From the NCBI RefSeq assembly GCF_037975245.1, contig NC_092570.1, positions 17,585,918 through 17,649,917 of the forward strand: a stretch of 64,000 bases of DNA, given 5' to 3'. Both the position numbers and the translations under genes were made by a program. A model generated the notes under the pieces. That model was not told the DNA's origin. It saw only the letters and a program-made list of their open reading frames with translations, and searched no databases. The number at the start of each line of letters is the position of its first letter. Positions within the stretch are counted from its first letter, which is position 1. This stretch comes from Apostichopus japonicus. Taxonomy: Eukaryota; Echinodermata; Holothuroidea; Aspidochirotida; Stichopodidae. Below are positions 48,801-61,562 of this stretch, one piece after another.

Positions 48801-51800
48801 TCTTCGATATTATGTGTGAGTGGGATGTGTTTGGTCACTGCCCTCCAAGATAGGACGATGCCATGTTTTAAGTGTGTAAATTTTTTTTCATAAATAAATG
48901 GAAACCAAAGAACTAACATGGTAACTGTTTCTACTCTCCTTATTCTTAGGCCAAAGAACTTCTTTATCTACTAATTTTTGCACACATATAAACTGGCAGT
49001 TTGTTTTCATCATAGTCACTGTGAATTGTTTGACAGGTACTGTAAGCTATGTCGTTTGAAATTTACATCGCTTCCTCAATGTCACACCTGTTTATTGAAT
49101 GACTTATAAACCATCTGTGTACAGCGTCTAGATAGAATGCCTTACATTTGGTACATTTGGTTATGATTTAGCGCTGACATCTTCCCGTGTGCAGCTCTCC
49201 TCTGATCCGAAATTGACCAGACACCAACCAGAGTTTACCAGAACCAGATACTGTACAGTAGACAAGGTATATATAGCAATAGTGTATAAGTTGTGAGCCA
49301 ACAGGTAATCAAGGAAACCAAGCCAATACTGAAACCAGTTCAGTTTTCTAAATTTCTGTTAATGTCTTGTGACATTCAAGCATTCTGCTATGGTCTGTAT
49401 GTTCCCACACAGTGTCGCTTAACTGTTTGACCAAAAATCAACAAGACTCTAATATGGTGTGCCAAAATCAGTTTATTCAATACAAGATTATTTCACATTG
49501 TACAGTATATGGTCATCACATGATACCACAGCATGTTTACAATATATATAAATGTATTTATAACTGATAGGAACAAGGATCCATTGAACCCATGACACAG
49601 TAGTTCCTTGTTAATACTATTGTCTAAAACCACAGTTATTGATTCAGAACAACACAGGCATATTTCAGTCAATTGTGTGTGCTAATGTACTGCAATTAGA
49701 GATATAGGGAAGTATCAAACCTAGCAACTCATTGCTTGCATGTTAACTTCCCCTAGTATCGGAAAGGAAAAATAACCGCTAACCGACTACCGTTTCTCAT
49801 GAAAATTTCACAATTCTGGCTGCCCTACAGGGAGGTGAACATATTGTTGTAGTGCTTTATCTCTGCTTTTTCTCTGCTTGTGCATGGTATTGTACAGTTT
49901 GCAAATTATTGCATATATATGTACTGTAGTTCAGCCTGGGTATATTTATATGGCCAAAAAACCCGAAAGTGTGCATTAAGTGCTATTTAAGCCTGACACA
50001 GATACATCTGCTGTATAGATTTCCTTAATTGATGCGTATGCTGGCGTAATAAGTCAGTGAATTGGGGAACTCAAGAGAAGCAGGTGAGACCGCAGAGAGT
50101 AATTCAACACCGTACGGGAGTAAAGGCTAGATCTTCTGTACATAGTGCATATACAGTATACTGTACTGTATGTACCTAGAGTATTCGGTGGCTCAGTGTT
50201 GATCGGTAATGGTATTGCAATGAACTCCGGTTCTAGATCTTTAAAAAGTGATTCAGCTCGAATATTGTCGAGAGAGGTGTGAGTTGAAGTGCATAGGTGA
50301 TTAATTTACCAATGGAGTTTGTCCCTTCAGTTTTATTTTGGGAGGGGGCGGGAAAGAAATAAAGAGAGAAAAATTAGATAGTTAAAAGCTAGCTTTACAA
50401 TTACGCTTTTACAATTACGAAAAAAAAAGGCATTACAATTACGGTTACCTATTATTTACTTATTGATTGTTTCGGCATAACAGGTAGAGACATTTGTTTT
50501 CTTGTTAAGTCCTTGGTGCTAAATATAACTGGGAGACATAAATCTAACATATTCTACAGCTATATATTTAAAGTATTTATATTAAATATTCCTTAAAATG
50601 ACCATTAGTAAGATGTGACAAACCCAATGAGGTTTTCTAACGCAGATTATTAACTTTGTTCTCTGCTGCACCTGTCCCCTCTCAAATACCACATCGTACT
50701 ATTCCACGCCACGGTACGACATGATTGCAGATATACCAGTATGCGTGGGCATGTCAGAACTGTTGGTATGGCATTGGAGTATATGTATGTCATCTAATAC
50801 CGCTGACATTCCAAAATTATGATACCAATTAAATGGTACCAGTACTTATGAGATCATTATTCCAAATATAATTTACCTTTTCAGCATGCAATTTTTCTAG
50901 AAACGAATATTTACTTTCATATTGATTTATTAAATCAAGTGGCATGAACTTCCAAGAAAATGTTTTCATATATGTCAGACAAACTCCCCCCTAAAACCCA
51001 CTTTAAAGAGAATTCTTCTCTGATTGTATTCTGATAATTATCAACAAATATCAAACATAAAAAAAAAAAAACCCAAACATCAAACTCTTATACTGTTGAC
51101 ATAATTAGTACAACTATTGTATAGTGTATTTATGCATTAAGAAATTCAAATATCAGCACTGATACTGAATCTCCAACACACTGTTGTCTAATAAAGAAGA
51201 AAACTATCCCACTCACAAAACTTGACATCTGGATTTAGTTCTAGATCTGAGAAATTTGAATGCTCATTTTCGGTATTCTGTGCGATTGATATAAAACTGG
51301 TTCATGCAAGTCATGTTTATCCCATTGTGCTCTACTTAAGCAATAGTATAATTTACATGATTTATATATAGATTACATTGAAGTTAATAAACAACTAGCA
51401 CACAGACATGGCTATATAGGGATCGCCAACAACTAACGACTGGATAGTTCAGTTGTAATATAGAGAAGAAGGCTAACAGTATGTACAGTATAATAATCAT
51501 GAGGATTACTGATCAATTCAGAATGCCATTCTGACCAAGAAAAAATCTATGCACTTGCATAGTTCAAGTTACATATTGGAGGATCACAAAGTTCCGACGA
51601 TTTATGGATCATATTTAAGTGACATTTTACCAGGAGAAATATTAGTTTCAGCCGATGAAAGAAGAACCTCATGATGGCTTTTGTGTTCAGATATGTTCTG
51701 GGATGGGAACTACTTCAAATGAAAGCTTAAAAACCCTGGATTTTAAACTTTCACTTATGTCCCTCCCCCAGGTCTCCCAGGAAATAGAACTTGTAGTAAT

Positions 51801-52265
51801 TTGTTCAGGGTACCTGCATGCCAGGAAGATTCCTGGATGTTCTGCGAAACCTGCCGTGAAAACTCTTTACGAATGTTTGTGATTCTGTTAAAATTGTTGT
51901 ACAGTAATTAAAACTGCACATTACAGTACGGAGCAGCTCTAAGTGTAAAGAACATGCTTATTGTAGTTTCGGTCGGTGTTATTCAGAGTTATAAACCTAC
52001 TGTGATTTTGTAAAAGAAATACAAGTATCATCATAGACGTACATTATTGAAAATATTGAAGTTTGAGAAACATTGATAAAAACTTCATGTCAGTGGTTGT
52101 GATCTCATTGTACTATACTTGCCATGAGATAAATCCTAGTTTTCCTGTTTGAGGTCACCAGATGGTCAAAATCTGAAGAATTGCTAACCTAGTATACAGT
52201 AGTTCCATAGGGAAAGTTTGAATGAACTTTGTGCTTATAGTACTTTACTAACTGTATGTACTGTA
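48801..52265. other. Gene-free AT-rich stretch
   Basis: No supported exon. A 75-codon ORF at 51655-51882 lacks motifs and splice context. Short TGTACTGTA/TACAGTAC words are frequent. Confidence 0.4.
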
Positions 52266-52560
52266 TGTCCACGTTGGTGAATAACAGACGTTTTTCAGTT
52301 TCTCATTGACTCAAGGGTCATTTGAGGTCACCGTAGGTCAAAGTACAGTATGCAAACTTTGTAGACACAGTAACTCCAAAAGTAGCGCATGGATGAACTT
52401 AATACTTGAGATGTGGATCCACCTTAGTGAGTATATAAAGTCTGATGTTTGTTGTAGAGGTCATAGGTCACCAAAGGGCAAAGTATGACAATTAACTTGA
52501 AAAATAAAATCTTGGATGGACTGACCGGCCTTCGTATGGGGATTCACAAGTAGTCGAGTA
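52266..52560 (+). repeat. Possible interspersed repeat with AGGTCA half-sites
   Basis: Contains GGGTCATTTGAGGTCACCGTAGGTCA near 52315-52340 and AGGTCATAGGTCA near 52459-52471, embedded in text (AACTCCAAAAGTAGCGCATGGATGAACTT) that resembles a dispersed repeat. Copy number cannot be judged from one window. Confidence 0.3.
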
Positions 52561-53589
52561 CAATGCTGTTGTTTTCTGTGACAGAGTTAACATGCATTTG
52601 AGAACAGTCTAAGTAAAAATAATAATTGTTCATTTGAAGTCGGTATTGACTGAAACCTGAAATCTTGTCTATTCTCATGGATAAGGAGCCACTAAACCAG
52701 TTATTTTTCTTCCATCATTGCTCTTTTTTTCATGGTGAAAGTAAATTTTGTTGAACATTATACAGGCTGAAGACAATGACATTTGTGCAGTGCTGGCAAA
52801 GCTCCAATACTTTAATTAAGGTATATACTGCCAATGATTAATTGTAAAGAAAGTATGCAAGAAATTAAAAGAGATAAGCATAATTAATAGATTACATCTC
52901 TATTTGCTAGTGGCTGTTTTTTCGCTTATTATAACGTTCTTGATTGGTTACTTATAGACATTGACTATTTATTGAATTAAATTTCTCCATCCTGCAGGGC
53001 TGTATGACTCTAAATATTCATTCCACACTGGTCTGTTTCATTTCCCTGGATTAGGTTGTACCTGTGTTCTATAAGTTACCCGCAATCAATTATATAGCAC
53101 ATGTACACTAAGAACCGCTTAAGTGGAAGGTGGTCTGGTTGCCATGGTGATAGTGACGTTCATTGACCTCGGGGAAATGTATTCTGGGACATGGGTTCTG
53201 GGTGGCCCCTCTTGAGCACTTGTATCCGTTTTGAAACCATCGCACGGTTGGTAAATGAGTGTAAAAGTAACCCATCTCAGAGAAGTGCGTATTCTGTGAT
53301 TAAGAATTTTATTTGACCTATAAGAAAGCTGCAGAAGTGCTATAATTTTTCCTTAATTACAGACATTGATAATATTGATAATAACTTCCTATTGGGAGTC
53401 CCATAATGAGGTGCAAGCACACATTTAATACCCAAATCTAAATTACTTAAAAAGCTAATTACAGACATTGTTTATATTGATAATAACTTCCTATTGGAAG
53501 TCCCATGTTGATCAAGGTGCATTGCACAGATTTATACCCAAATCTAAATTACCGGAAGGTTTAAAAAAAAAAAAAAATAGAATGATTTT

Positions 53590-54795
53590 GTATTCAACAA
53601 ATGCAAATCCAATACATTGGCATTGCTGATAAAACAGCATTGTAAACACTTGTTATGCTTTCTTGAAGATACAGTGGTTCACAGCGTCATGGAAACAGAA
53701 ACTTGTGTGACTTTCATGTGCAATTCCAGCTACAGCTCAATATGTAAAGAATTATTCTTGACAACTCTTTAAAAACCTTTCCTTCTTTTTGCGTCTTTGT
53801 AGAATTGTGTACTAGATTTTCAAAATGTTAAATGACAGATAATCAATAACACAGATTTTATCACAATATCACTATTATCTTTCCCCTCCCCTTTTTTCTT
53901 TCCCGGTTTCCTTTTCAACTTTCTCGAGATTCTATGCAGTGTTAATGATTGGAATGAAATTGATTGCTTCTATTTACAGGTGTCTGCTTTTCAACAAAGA
54001 CAAATCCAATACATTGGCATTGCTGATAAAAACATCAATGTAAACACTTGTTGCATTTTCTTGAAAATACAGCACTTGGTTCACATCGTCATGGAAACAT
54101 AGAAAATTGTGTGACTTTCATTTGCAATTCCAGCTACAGCTCGATATGTAAAGAATTTCTTGACAACTCTTTAGAAACCTTTCCTTCTTTTTGCGTCTTT
54201 GTAGAATTGTGTACTAGATTTTCAAAATGTTAAATGACAGATAATCAATAACACAGATTTTATCACAATATCACTATTTTCTTTCCCCTCCCCTATTTTC
54301 TTTCCCGGTTTCCTTTTCAACTTTCTCGAGATTCTATGCAGTGTTAATGATTGGAATGAAATTGATTGCTTCTATTTACAGGTGTCTGCTTTTCAACAAA
54401 GACAAATCCAATACATTGGCATTGCTGATAAAAACAGCAGTGTAAACACTTGTTGCATTTTCTTGAAAATACAGCACTTGGTTCACATCGTCATGGAAAC
54501 ATAGAAAATTGTGTGACTTTCATGTGCAATTCCAGCTACAGCTCGATATGTAAAGAATTCTTCTTGACAACTCTTTAGAAACCTTTCCTTCATTTTGCGT
54601 CTTCATAGAATTGTCTACTAGATTTTCAAAATGTTAAATGATAGATAATCAATAACACAGATTTATCACAATATCACTATTTTCCTTCCCCTATTTTCTT
54701 TCCCTGTTTCCCTTTCAACTTTCTTGAGATTCTATGCAGTGTTAATGATTGGAATGAAATTGATTGCTTCTATTTACAGGTGTCTGCTTTTCTCT
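53590..54795 (+). repeat. Triplicated 0.4 kb block carrying a splice-acceptor-like sequence
   Basis: Three tandem copies of about 395-400 bp. Each runs from CAAATCCAATACATTGGCATT through GTAGAATTGTGTACTAGATT to GCTTCTATTTACAGGTGTCTGCTTTT. Copies 2 and 3 are very similar; copy 1 is slightly diverged. After the third copy the text leaves the repeat at about 54792. Confidence 0.92.
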
Positions 54796-56869
54796 GACTA
54801 AATCCCGTCGAGGAGACAAGTTGATAGCTACAGTAGTCGGGCTGGATCTATCTGTTTCCTGCTGAAAAACCCTCCCTTTTTGTAAGTGCTATTTTATATT
54901 ATTTCGTCACTGTGCAATCAATGTATACATGTACACATTATCTCAAAAATTTGTGATCTGCGAAACTCGTGCAGTAGACTTAAATTTGAAGGTTATTAAC
55001 TTTCCATAAATATTTTGATGAGGTGAGTTTAATACAGGTTTGTTGGATATCAGTGTGTTTGTTTGTTTAAGGTTCGCACCTGCGGGACTGATTGTAATAA
55101 ACCATTGAAGTAAACCTCAGAAAAGAACAAAACCTCACCATTTTTTGAAATATTTGATAATTAAAAGTCCCATAAAAATAGAGTCACACTGTAAATTAGA
55201 CAATGCAATATCTTTGAAAGGGTGAAAGTAGAACGGGTAGAAGATAGAATAAAGTGGCCATTATTTGGTTTCTAGCATATGTTCAGGCATATACAGTACG
55301 GTTTGACCTTTAGTTTCTTTTAAGCCTTTAAAGTCAAGACCTTCCCTGAGGGACTACTTGATGATGACCATAGAAAAACATGTTTAAATTATGTTGTTAT
55401 CCTTGTTGGACAACCACCTCTGCTGTTCAGATAACATACACAAAAACAAGCCTAAGTTGCAACTTGCAGTGCACACTTCCTTAAATTTAGCTTCGCTAGT
55501 TGTATTCATAACACAGATTCTGTGTGTAAAGTTGAAATACAATACAAACATGTCATCTTGACATTGGTTGGGTGTGTCTGTGAGTTTAGAAGGTAGAACT
55601 TTTAAAAACTAAACAAAGTAAATAGATGCCTATAAATAGTATTACCTAATATGGCTAGTTTGCATTGCATTGTGGGAAATGTGTTGCCTTACAGTACTTC
55701 CTTCCCCCTTCCCGGCCACTGGAGAAAATATAGAAAGAGACGAATGAATCCTTTCCAACTTCCAAACTTTAGCTGAGCTATATTGCTGGTTACTCAAATT
55801 TGTTTGAATGATGAAGAAACGGAAAAAAAAGTATGAAAAAAAAAATAACCTCGTGAATCCAAGTTCAGAAATTGACTGTTCTGGGGACACCTGCTTGACT
55901 ATGTGGGTATAAATAATACAATAAAGAACCCCTTGGGTGGGATGAGTGTAACAAAAGGGTCATAGGTACTTCTTGCTGCTTGCAAATGTTGTTTGGATTG
56001 TGAAAGTGAGTGAAAACAGCAGTGATTGTTTGGCATCCCCCTTTAGGAGAAAAGGTTAAGGAGAAGTTTACTTATATGTTCTTGTGTACATATGAAAGAG
56101 TGTAGGTTTCTGTGAGTTGCTCTCAAATGAAAAGAACCATAGAGACTTACTTGTTGGGGTGGACGTTTAAAGTAAGCATAATATTCTCCGTTTGAATGAA
56201 ATTTGGGAAAGTATGTGAAATTGGGGATTTTTAAATAGGCATTTGGATTGGCTTGAAGTTCAACATCTCAGTTGAGACAGGTAAGTATCATAATTTGGCA
56301 AATATTCAAATGAATTTCATTCCTTCACCTGTTAAAGTGAGAAAAAAATGTGTCAAAGGTCAGAAATACTCCCAGGCCATATCAGAATTGCTCCAGAGAT
56401 GTCCAACATTTTTGATTCTAGGATGCCCCTTTTGGCTCCTGCAGATAGGAAACCTCAAGTGTGATGCACTGTACAATATAAACGCAATGGGTGGTACACA
56501 TTAAATCAAATAACTGTGCTGTATGTAAAAGTTACTTCACACCTGACTTACCTGTCCCCTCTCCCTCCCCTCCAAACTGCATTCTCCCATCTACCAATCA
56601 TGCAACATACAGTATTAATTGGTAACATTTAGCACTGCTCTCAACCTCTCATACTGCCCTACTTCCAGGTGTCACTGCCCATTCCCCATTCTTTAGAGAA
56701 AAAAAAAATTGTTCTGAAATCGATCACCTAGCTTTCTGTTGATCTTTACATAGTAAGTACTCTTAAATCAAGTCAGTTTTCACAAGCAACATTGTTTTTT
56801 TTTCTTTCTGGTTTAGTTAGACTCCAGCATGTATTTTGTCCATATATAAATGCCTGTTTTAATATTCAG
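54796..56869. other. Non-coding stretch with a possible non-coding exon
   Basis: After the third TTTACAG acceptor (54773-54779) a segment runs to a GTAAGT donor near 54881-54890. It has stops in all frames, so it could be a 5' untranslated or lncRNA exon. The rest holds no supported exon. Confidence 0.3.
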
Positions 56870-57082
56870 GTATACATGCAAGCATCAAGAATTTACTGTA
56901 GACTCCCAAAGCTACTGTTTCCTCCCAGCCTGTATGTGTTTAACACAAGGAGCCCGTTGATACAGTCACTCATTAGGAGTAGCATACTGAACGACGACGA
57001 CGGCAACGACATCTATCAGCAGTTTGCCCCAAGGCTACCATGTCACTCTAATGAACACATCATGACAAGCGCCTGTCAGTAA
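56870..57082 (+). CDS. Candidate terminal coding exon, gene not recognised
   Basis: A pyrimidine-rich acceptor (TGTTTTAATATTCAG, ending 56869) precedes an open frame of about 70 codons closed by TAA. It encodes RLPKLLFPPSLYVFNTRSP, then LIQSLIRSSILNDDDGND and a tail CHSNEHIMTSACQ. Codon use and composition look more coding than any other ORF right of WDFY. The aromatic/Pro-rich start and acidic loop do not remind me of a specific family. Upstream exons were not found. It could also be a fortuitous ORF. Confidence 0.4.
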   Translation, partial: VYMQASRIYCRLPKLLFPPSLYVFNTRSPLIQSLIRSSILNDDDGNDIYQQFAPRLPCHSNEHIMTSACQ

Positions 57083-57724
57083 AGTAATGGACCTTTTTCT
57101 CGTTACTGTAGAGTTTACATATTAAAGACCAAACGGCATACACATAATTTCTGACACGGGGGAAAAGGAAAGCTTGTAACGGTAATATAGACACTGTGAT
57201 GGCTGTAGAATCAAGTATCCATACAAGCAAGTTTTGATGACAGGAAGAAACAACTACAGTATGTCAGTCTGCTTTAAAAAAAAGAATAATTTCGACATGA
57301 ATCAGAAAACTCATTTTGAGAATAGTCAGCGCTACCTACAGTGTATAGTGTCTGACAATCTGTACAGTCGATACCTACAGTATTGAGTAAATTATGAATT
57401 ATGCTACTGTTATACAAAATGTATAGAAGATAACATAACTTTTGCTTTGAGCCTACAGCCTACCGTCAAAGATTGATCGTTACATTTTTGGATAATTAGT
57501 TTACGATCGTCTAGCGGTTTATCTGTTCACTAGTTCCAATAGAATTTATCTGCAGCTTTCGTTTTGATTTTCAAGGAAGCTTCCGTTTCTTACAACCAAT
57601 TAAATTATTTCTTTTTGTGGGTTGCTAGTTGCATTAATTAAAGTTTACATCAAGTCACTGTACTGAGTGGTATTGGTGGACCTGACTGTAACCAATGACA
57701 CGTGCAGTGAGTAATCATTACTTG

Positions 57725-57800
57725 GCAGGGTAGTGTACTGTGATTGAACACACAATAGGGCAGTGTACTGTAATTGAACACACAATAGGGCAGTGTACTG
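57725..57800 (+). repeat. 30-bp tandem repeat, about 2.5 units
   Basis: AGGGCAGTGTACTGTAATTG plus AACACACAAT, repeated at 57747 and 57777 with a diverged first unit. Confidence 0.75.
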
Positions 57801-57817
57801 TACAGCACTGTATGTGA

Positions 57818-58690
57818 CAGAAGCTCAACCACTGTGTGTGTGACAGAAACTCAACCACTGTGTGTGTGACAGAAACTCAACCACTGTGTGTGACAGAAGC
57901 TTAGCACTGTGTGACAGAAGCTGAACCACTGTGACAAGCTCACCACTGTGTGTGACAGAAACTCAACCACTGTGTGTGACAGACTATCAGCACTGTGTGA
58001 CAGAAGCTCGACCGGATGTGTGACAAGCTCAGCATTGTGTGACAGCTCAGCCAGGTGTGTGACAGCTCGGCCCTGTATGACATAAGCTCAACAGAAGCTG
58101 TGTGGCAGAAGCTCAAACCAATGTGTGTGACAGAAGCTCAACCACTGTGTGACAGAAGCTCAGCACCGTGTGTGACAGAAGCTCAGCACTGTGTGTGACA
58201 GAAACTCAACCACTGTGTGTGACAGACTATCAGCACTGTGTAACAGAAGCTCGACCGGATGTGTGACAGAAGCTCAGCATTGTGTGACAGCTCAGCCAGG
58301 TGTGTGACAGCTTGGCCCTGTATGACATAAGCTCAACAGAAGCTGTGTGGCAGAAGCTCAAACCAATGTGTGTGACAGAAGCTCAACCACTGTGTGACAC
58401 AAGCTCAGCACTGTGTGTGACAGAAGCTCAGCACTGTGTGTGACAGAATCTCAGCACTGTGTGTGACAGAAGCTCAGGCACTGCATGACAGCTCAGCCAG
58501 GTGTGTGACAGCTCGGCCTTGTGTGTGACAAGCTCAGCACTATGTGTGACAAAAGCTCAAACACTGTGACAAACGCTCAACCACTGTGTGACAGATGCTC
58601 AAACACTGTGTGACAGAAGCTCAGCACCTCATGTGACAGAAGCTCAGCACTGTGTGTGATACAAGCTCAGCACTGTGTGTGACAGAAGTG
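57818..58690 (+). repeat. Minisatellite of about 24 bp with higher-order units
   Basis: Unit CACTGTGTGTGACAGAAGCTCA(AC), with length variants. A compound block (GACAGACTATCAGCACTGTG, then CTCGACCGGATGTG, then CTGTATGACATAAGCTCAACA) occurs twice, starting near 57979 and 58219, a period of about 240 bp. Confidence 0.93.
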
Positions 58691-58827
58691 ACAAGAACAT
58701 ACAATCCAAAACAAGATATGGTTCATGACAACAACCTGCCTTAATAGCAAGTCAATTCAAGCAAGTCTCGTCTTGTCTGTTTTACTCCCTCGAGCGCTGT
58801 GTTTAATCCTAGTAGCAAGAATCCTCT

Positions 58828-59157
58828 TTATTTGGTCTGGTTGCTCTCCCTCTCCAACTCTGGTCTTTCTTCATTAAATTCAACATATTTTGGCCAGAAT
58901 ACGGACCTCAATAGCCTACGGACATCGCCATTGTCTGCGTCATTGTTATTGTCAGTGGTAGAGGCCTTCAAAACTTGAACATCGGACAACAGTTCCTCTG
59001 TTTTAGGTGAAATACGGTTCTTTCGATTGTAAGCATTCGCACAGAACAGAACAGTACCTTTCAATGAAGTAGATAAAATTTTGAGAAACAAATTCAGTTT
59101 TGTTCCAAAAAACAACAACAAAAAACAGAAATTTGAACTTTGTCTCCTGGCAACCAT
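58828..59157 (-). CDS. Possible short antisense ORF or exon (109 codons)
   Basis: ATG at 59157 in a fair context (AAGATGG). A hydrophobic leader-like stretch (FCFLLLFFGTKLNLFLKIL) is followed by a polar part ending DNGDVRRLLRSVFWPKYVEF and a charged tail. Composition is protein-like, but there is no recognised domain and no supporting splice or promoter signal. It might be a first exon or chance. Confidence 0.25.
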   Translation of the reverse strand: MVARRQSSNFCFLLLFFGTKLNLFLKILSTSLKGTVLFCANAYNRKNRISPKTEELLSDVQVLKASTTDNNNDADNGDVRRLLRSVFWPKYVEFNEERPELERESNQTK

Positions 59158-61199
59158 CTTGATAAGTTTTCAATTGATAGCATCTAGATTTGTTGACTTA
59201 AAAAGGGTTTCATGAATTTTTTGTGTGTAAAAGAAGCAAACATAGATTTCAAAATTAATCAATGTGACTAAAATTTCAGTGTACGTATAAAATTTCCATT
59301 AAATCCTGCAAACAAGTTAAATTTTGTGGAATAGTTTATGATTACTTAACTTCTCTAATCAATTTAATCAGCTCATGTTTATTGATAAGTGTACACACAA
59401 AATCCAACCGAAATAGATCTACCCATTGTATGTGCACAGTAACATCTGTATTAATCATGTAATCACCATTTGCTTTAACTGTTTATAATTCTATCAATTG
59501 TTCTAATGATTTTGATTGATTGCAATCCTTTAAAGAACTGAATTTGACGTAAATCTATCATCTTGGTCGATAAAATGCTTACTTTAAGACAGTGGCAGAT
59601 GATAAGAGTCACCCTCAGGACAAAATGGGGCTTGGATGGAGGGGTCAACTCAGCTCGGAAAGTTTTAATGGAAATGTAGGGGGTCTTGGGAAGGGTTAGG
59701 TTCTAGGCCTATTATAACAAGATTAAAAAGCTACATGCAGCAGCATAAGTTGGAAGATTCATTTCGTTTATTTATTTCGTTCATTTATTTGTTTTTTCAC
59801 AACATATATACGACAAAAGTAGCAAATACAGAGAGTTATGGAATGTGAAAGGAAAGTGTATCAAGAAACCCTTGTGGGCTTATCTATGATTCAGTCACTT
59901 CAAGTCACACCTGTCACATGTCTGACACTTCAACTCCTCCATTTCCAATAACTTGTTTGTCAAGATAGAAATTAGTGATGGCTTCATTTTGGCCAAGACC
60001 CATCGTACCACCACCACAAGGACCATCTAGCATTTGAAATAGATGCACCATGCTGCAGTGACAGCTTTGAACATGTAATACATCAATGGCATAACACAAA
60101 TGATGTGGGAGATGTCCATACATCCATGTCCATAGGTCCACATTCATGTCCATATGTCCACATCATTGTCCATATGTCCACATCATTGTCCATATCATTG
60201 TCCATATGTCCACATCATAGTCCATAGGTCCACATCCATATGTCCACATCCTTGTCCATACATGCCCACATCTCGGTCAGCTTGTCCACGACTTTGTCTT
60301 TATGCTCAGCGCAGAAGTTTCAGTTGATGTTTCTATTTGGTCTAAGCAGAATTTGTAAGTTCATATCGTGAACGGTAGGACTTGTCAAACCTTCCATTCC
60401 TGCAGCTACTTTAAGCTATATGCTGTCATCAATAATCAATAATTACTGCATAAATACATCAAATTTACAGTTACTGTACATTATCAATTCATTTTGGCTG
60501 TAGTGCTACTTTTGGCAGGCTGAAAAAAAACATAGAGGAAGTGTTTTGATTATAACTCCTGTACTAGTATATCACATACTAGTTTATTTATGTTGTGTAT
60601 TTGATACAGGAGGGATTTTTTTCACATGGGGTGATCTCAAGTGGTGACCAGGGTGCCAGGTACTTGTCCAAGTAGAGTACAGTAGCAACTCCCTGATAAT
60701 AACTTAATGAGTTAGTGCACATATGCTGTATATGAACAGTATTGCAATTAATCATGATAGTTCTCTCACTGTCTGTACTCTTCACTGATTCACAGTTGAC
60801 ATTTTAAATTGGTTGAAAATGGGTGTGGGAGGGTTATATTCATTTGCATAGTACAATGTCACACCGAGCAACTGGATTGTCAAACAAGGTTATCGTTTTT
60901 GACGTCACACAGCAACGGTATCTCGAGACAAAGTCCGTAACAGGATGTTGTTCTATTTTGAAGGATTGATAACTTGTCCATGACTAATGTGGTGGGAAAG
61001 TAAATGACCATGCTGTATGTGAACTGCTCAGATAGAATTTGCTCGTACAGTCGTTGAACCTAGTCGGTAGTGTACTAGGTTACTGATTGTTACCTACTAA
61101 TTAGTTGGTGGTTCCCCTTATTTATTTACCAGAAGTGTTAACTATAATACTTCTTCTCTAGCTCTCACCCCCTGATCATGCTCTGGTTGTCGGAGTCCT
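59158..61199. other. Gene-free stretch
   Basis: AT-rich intergenic DNA with a short tandem repeat at 60128-60270 (below). No supported gene. Confidence 0.4.
60128..60270 (+). repeat. Short tandem repeat of about 20 bp
   Basis: Repeats of GTCCATATGTCCACATCATT with variants such as GTCCATAGGTCCACATCC. Confidence 0.85.
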
Positions 61200-61244
61200 G
61201 AGTGTTGGGAGATTCTATATGGTATTCTTCTTATACCCAACCCC

Positions 61245-61562
61245 TTTCCTTCTCCTTCCCTATCCCTCCCCTATCCCTTCACTATCCCTCCCTCCCCTGC
61301 CTTATCCCTCCCCTATCCCTCCCCTGTCCCTCCCTTATCCCTCCCCTCCCCTATTCCTCTCTCCCTCCTCTATCCCTCCCTTCCTATCCCTCCCCTCCCA
61401 TATCCCTCCCCGCCCCGCCCCACCCCTATCCCTCCCCTCCCATATCCCTTCCCTATCCCCATCCCTCCCCTATTCCTCCCCTCCCCCTTCCCTTCCCTCC
61501 CCTATCCCTACCTCCCCTATCCCTCCCCTCCCCTATCCCTCCCCTCCCCTATCCCTCCCCAG
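61245..61562 (+). repeat. Polypyrimidine (CCCTCCCCTATC)n tract
   Basis: About 320 bp almost purely C/T with sparse A, built from CCCTCCCCTATCCCTCCC variants. The complementary strand has dense GGG/GGGG runs and could form G-quadruplexes. The proline-rich ORFs over it are artefacts of composition. Confidence 0.95.
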
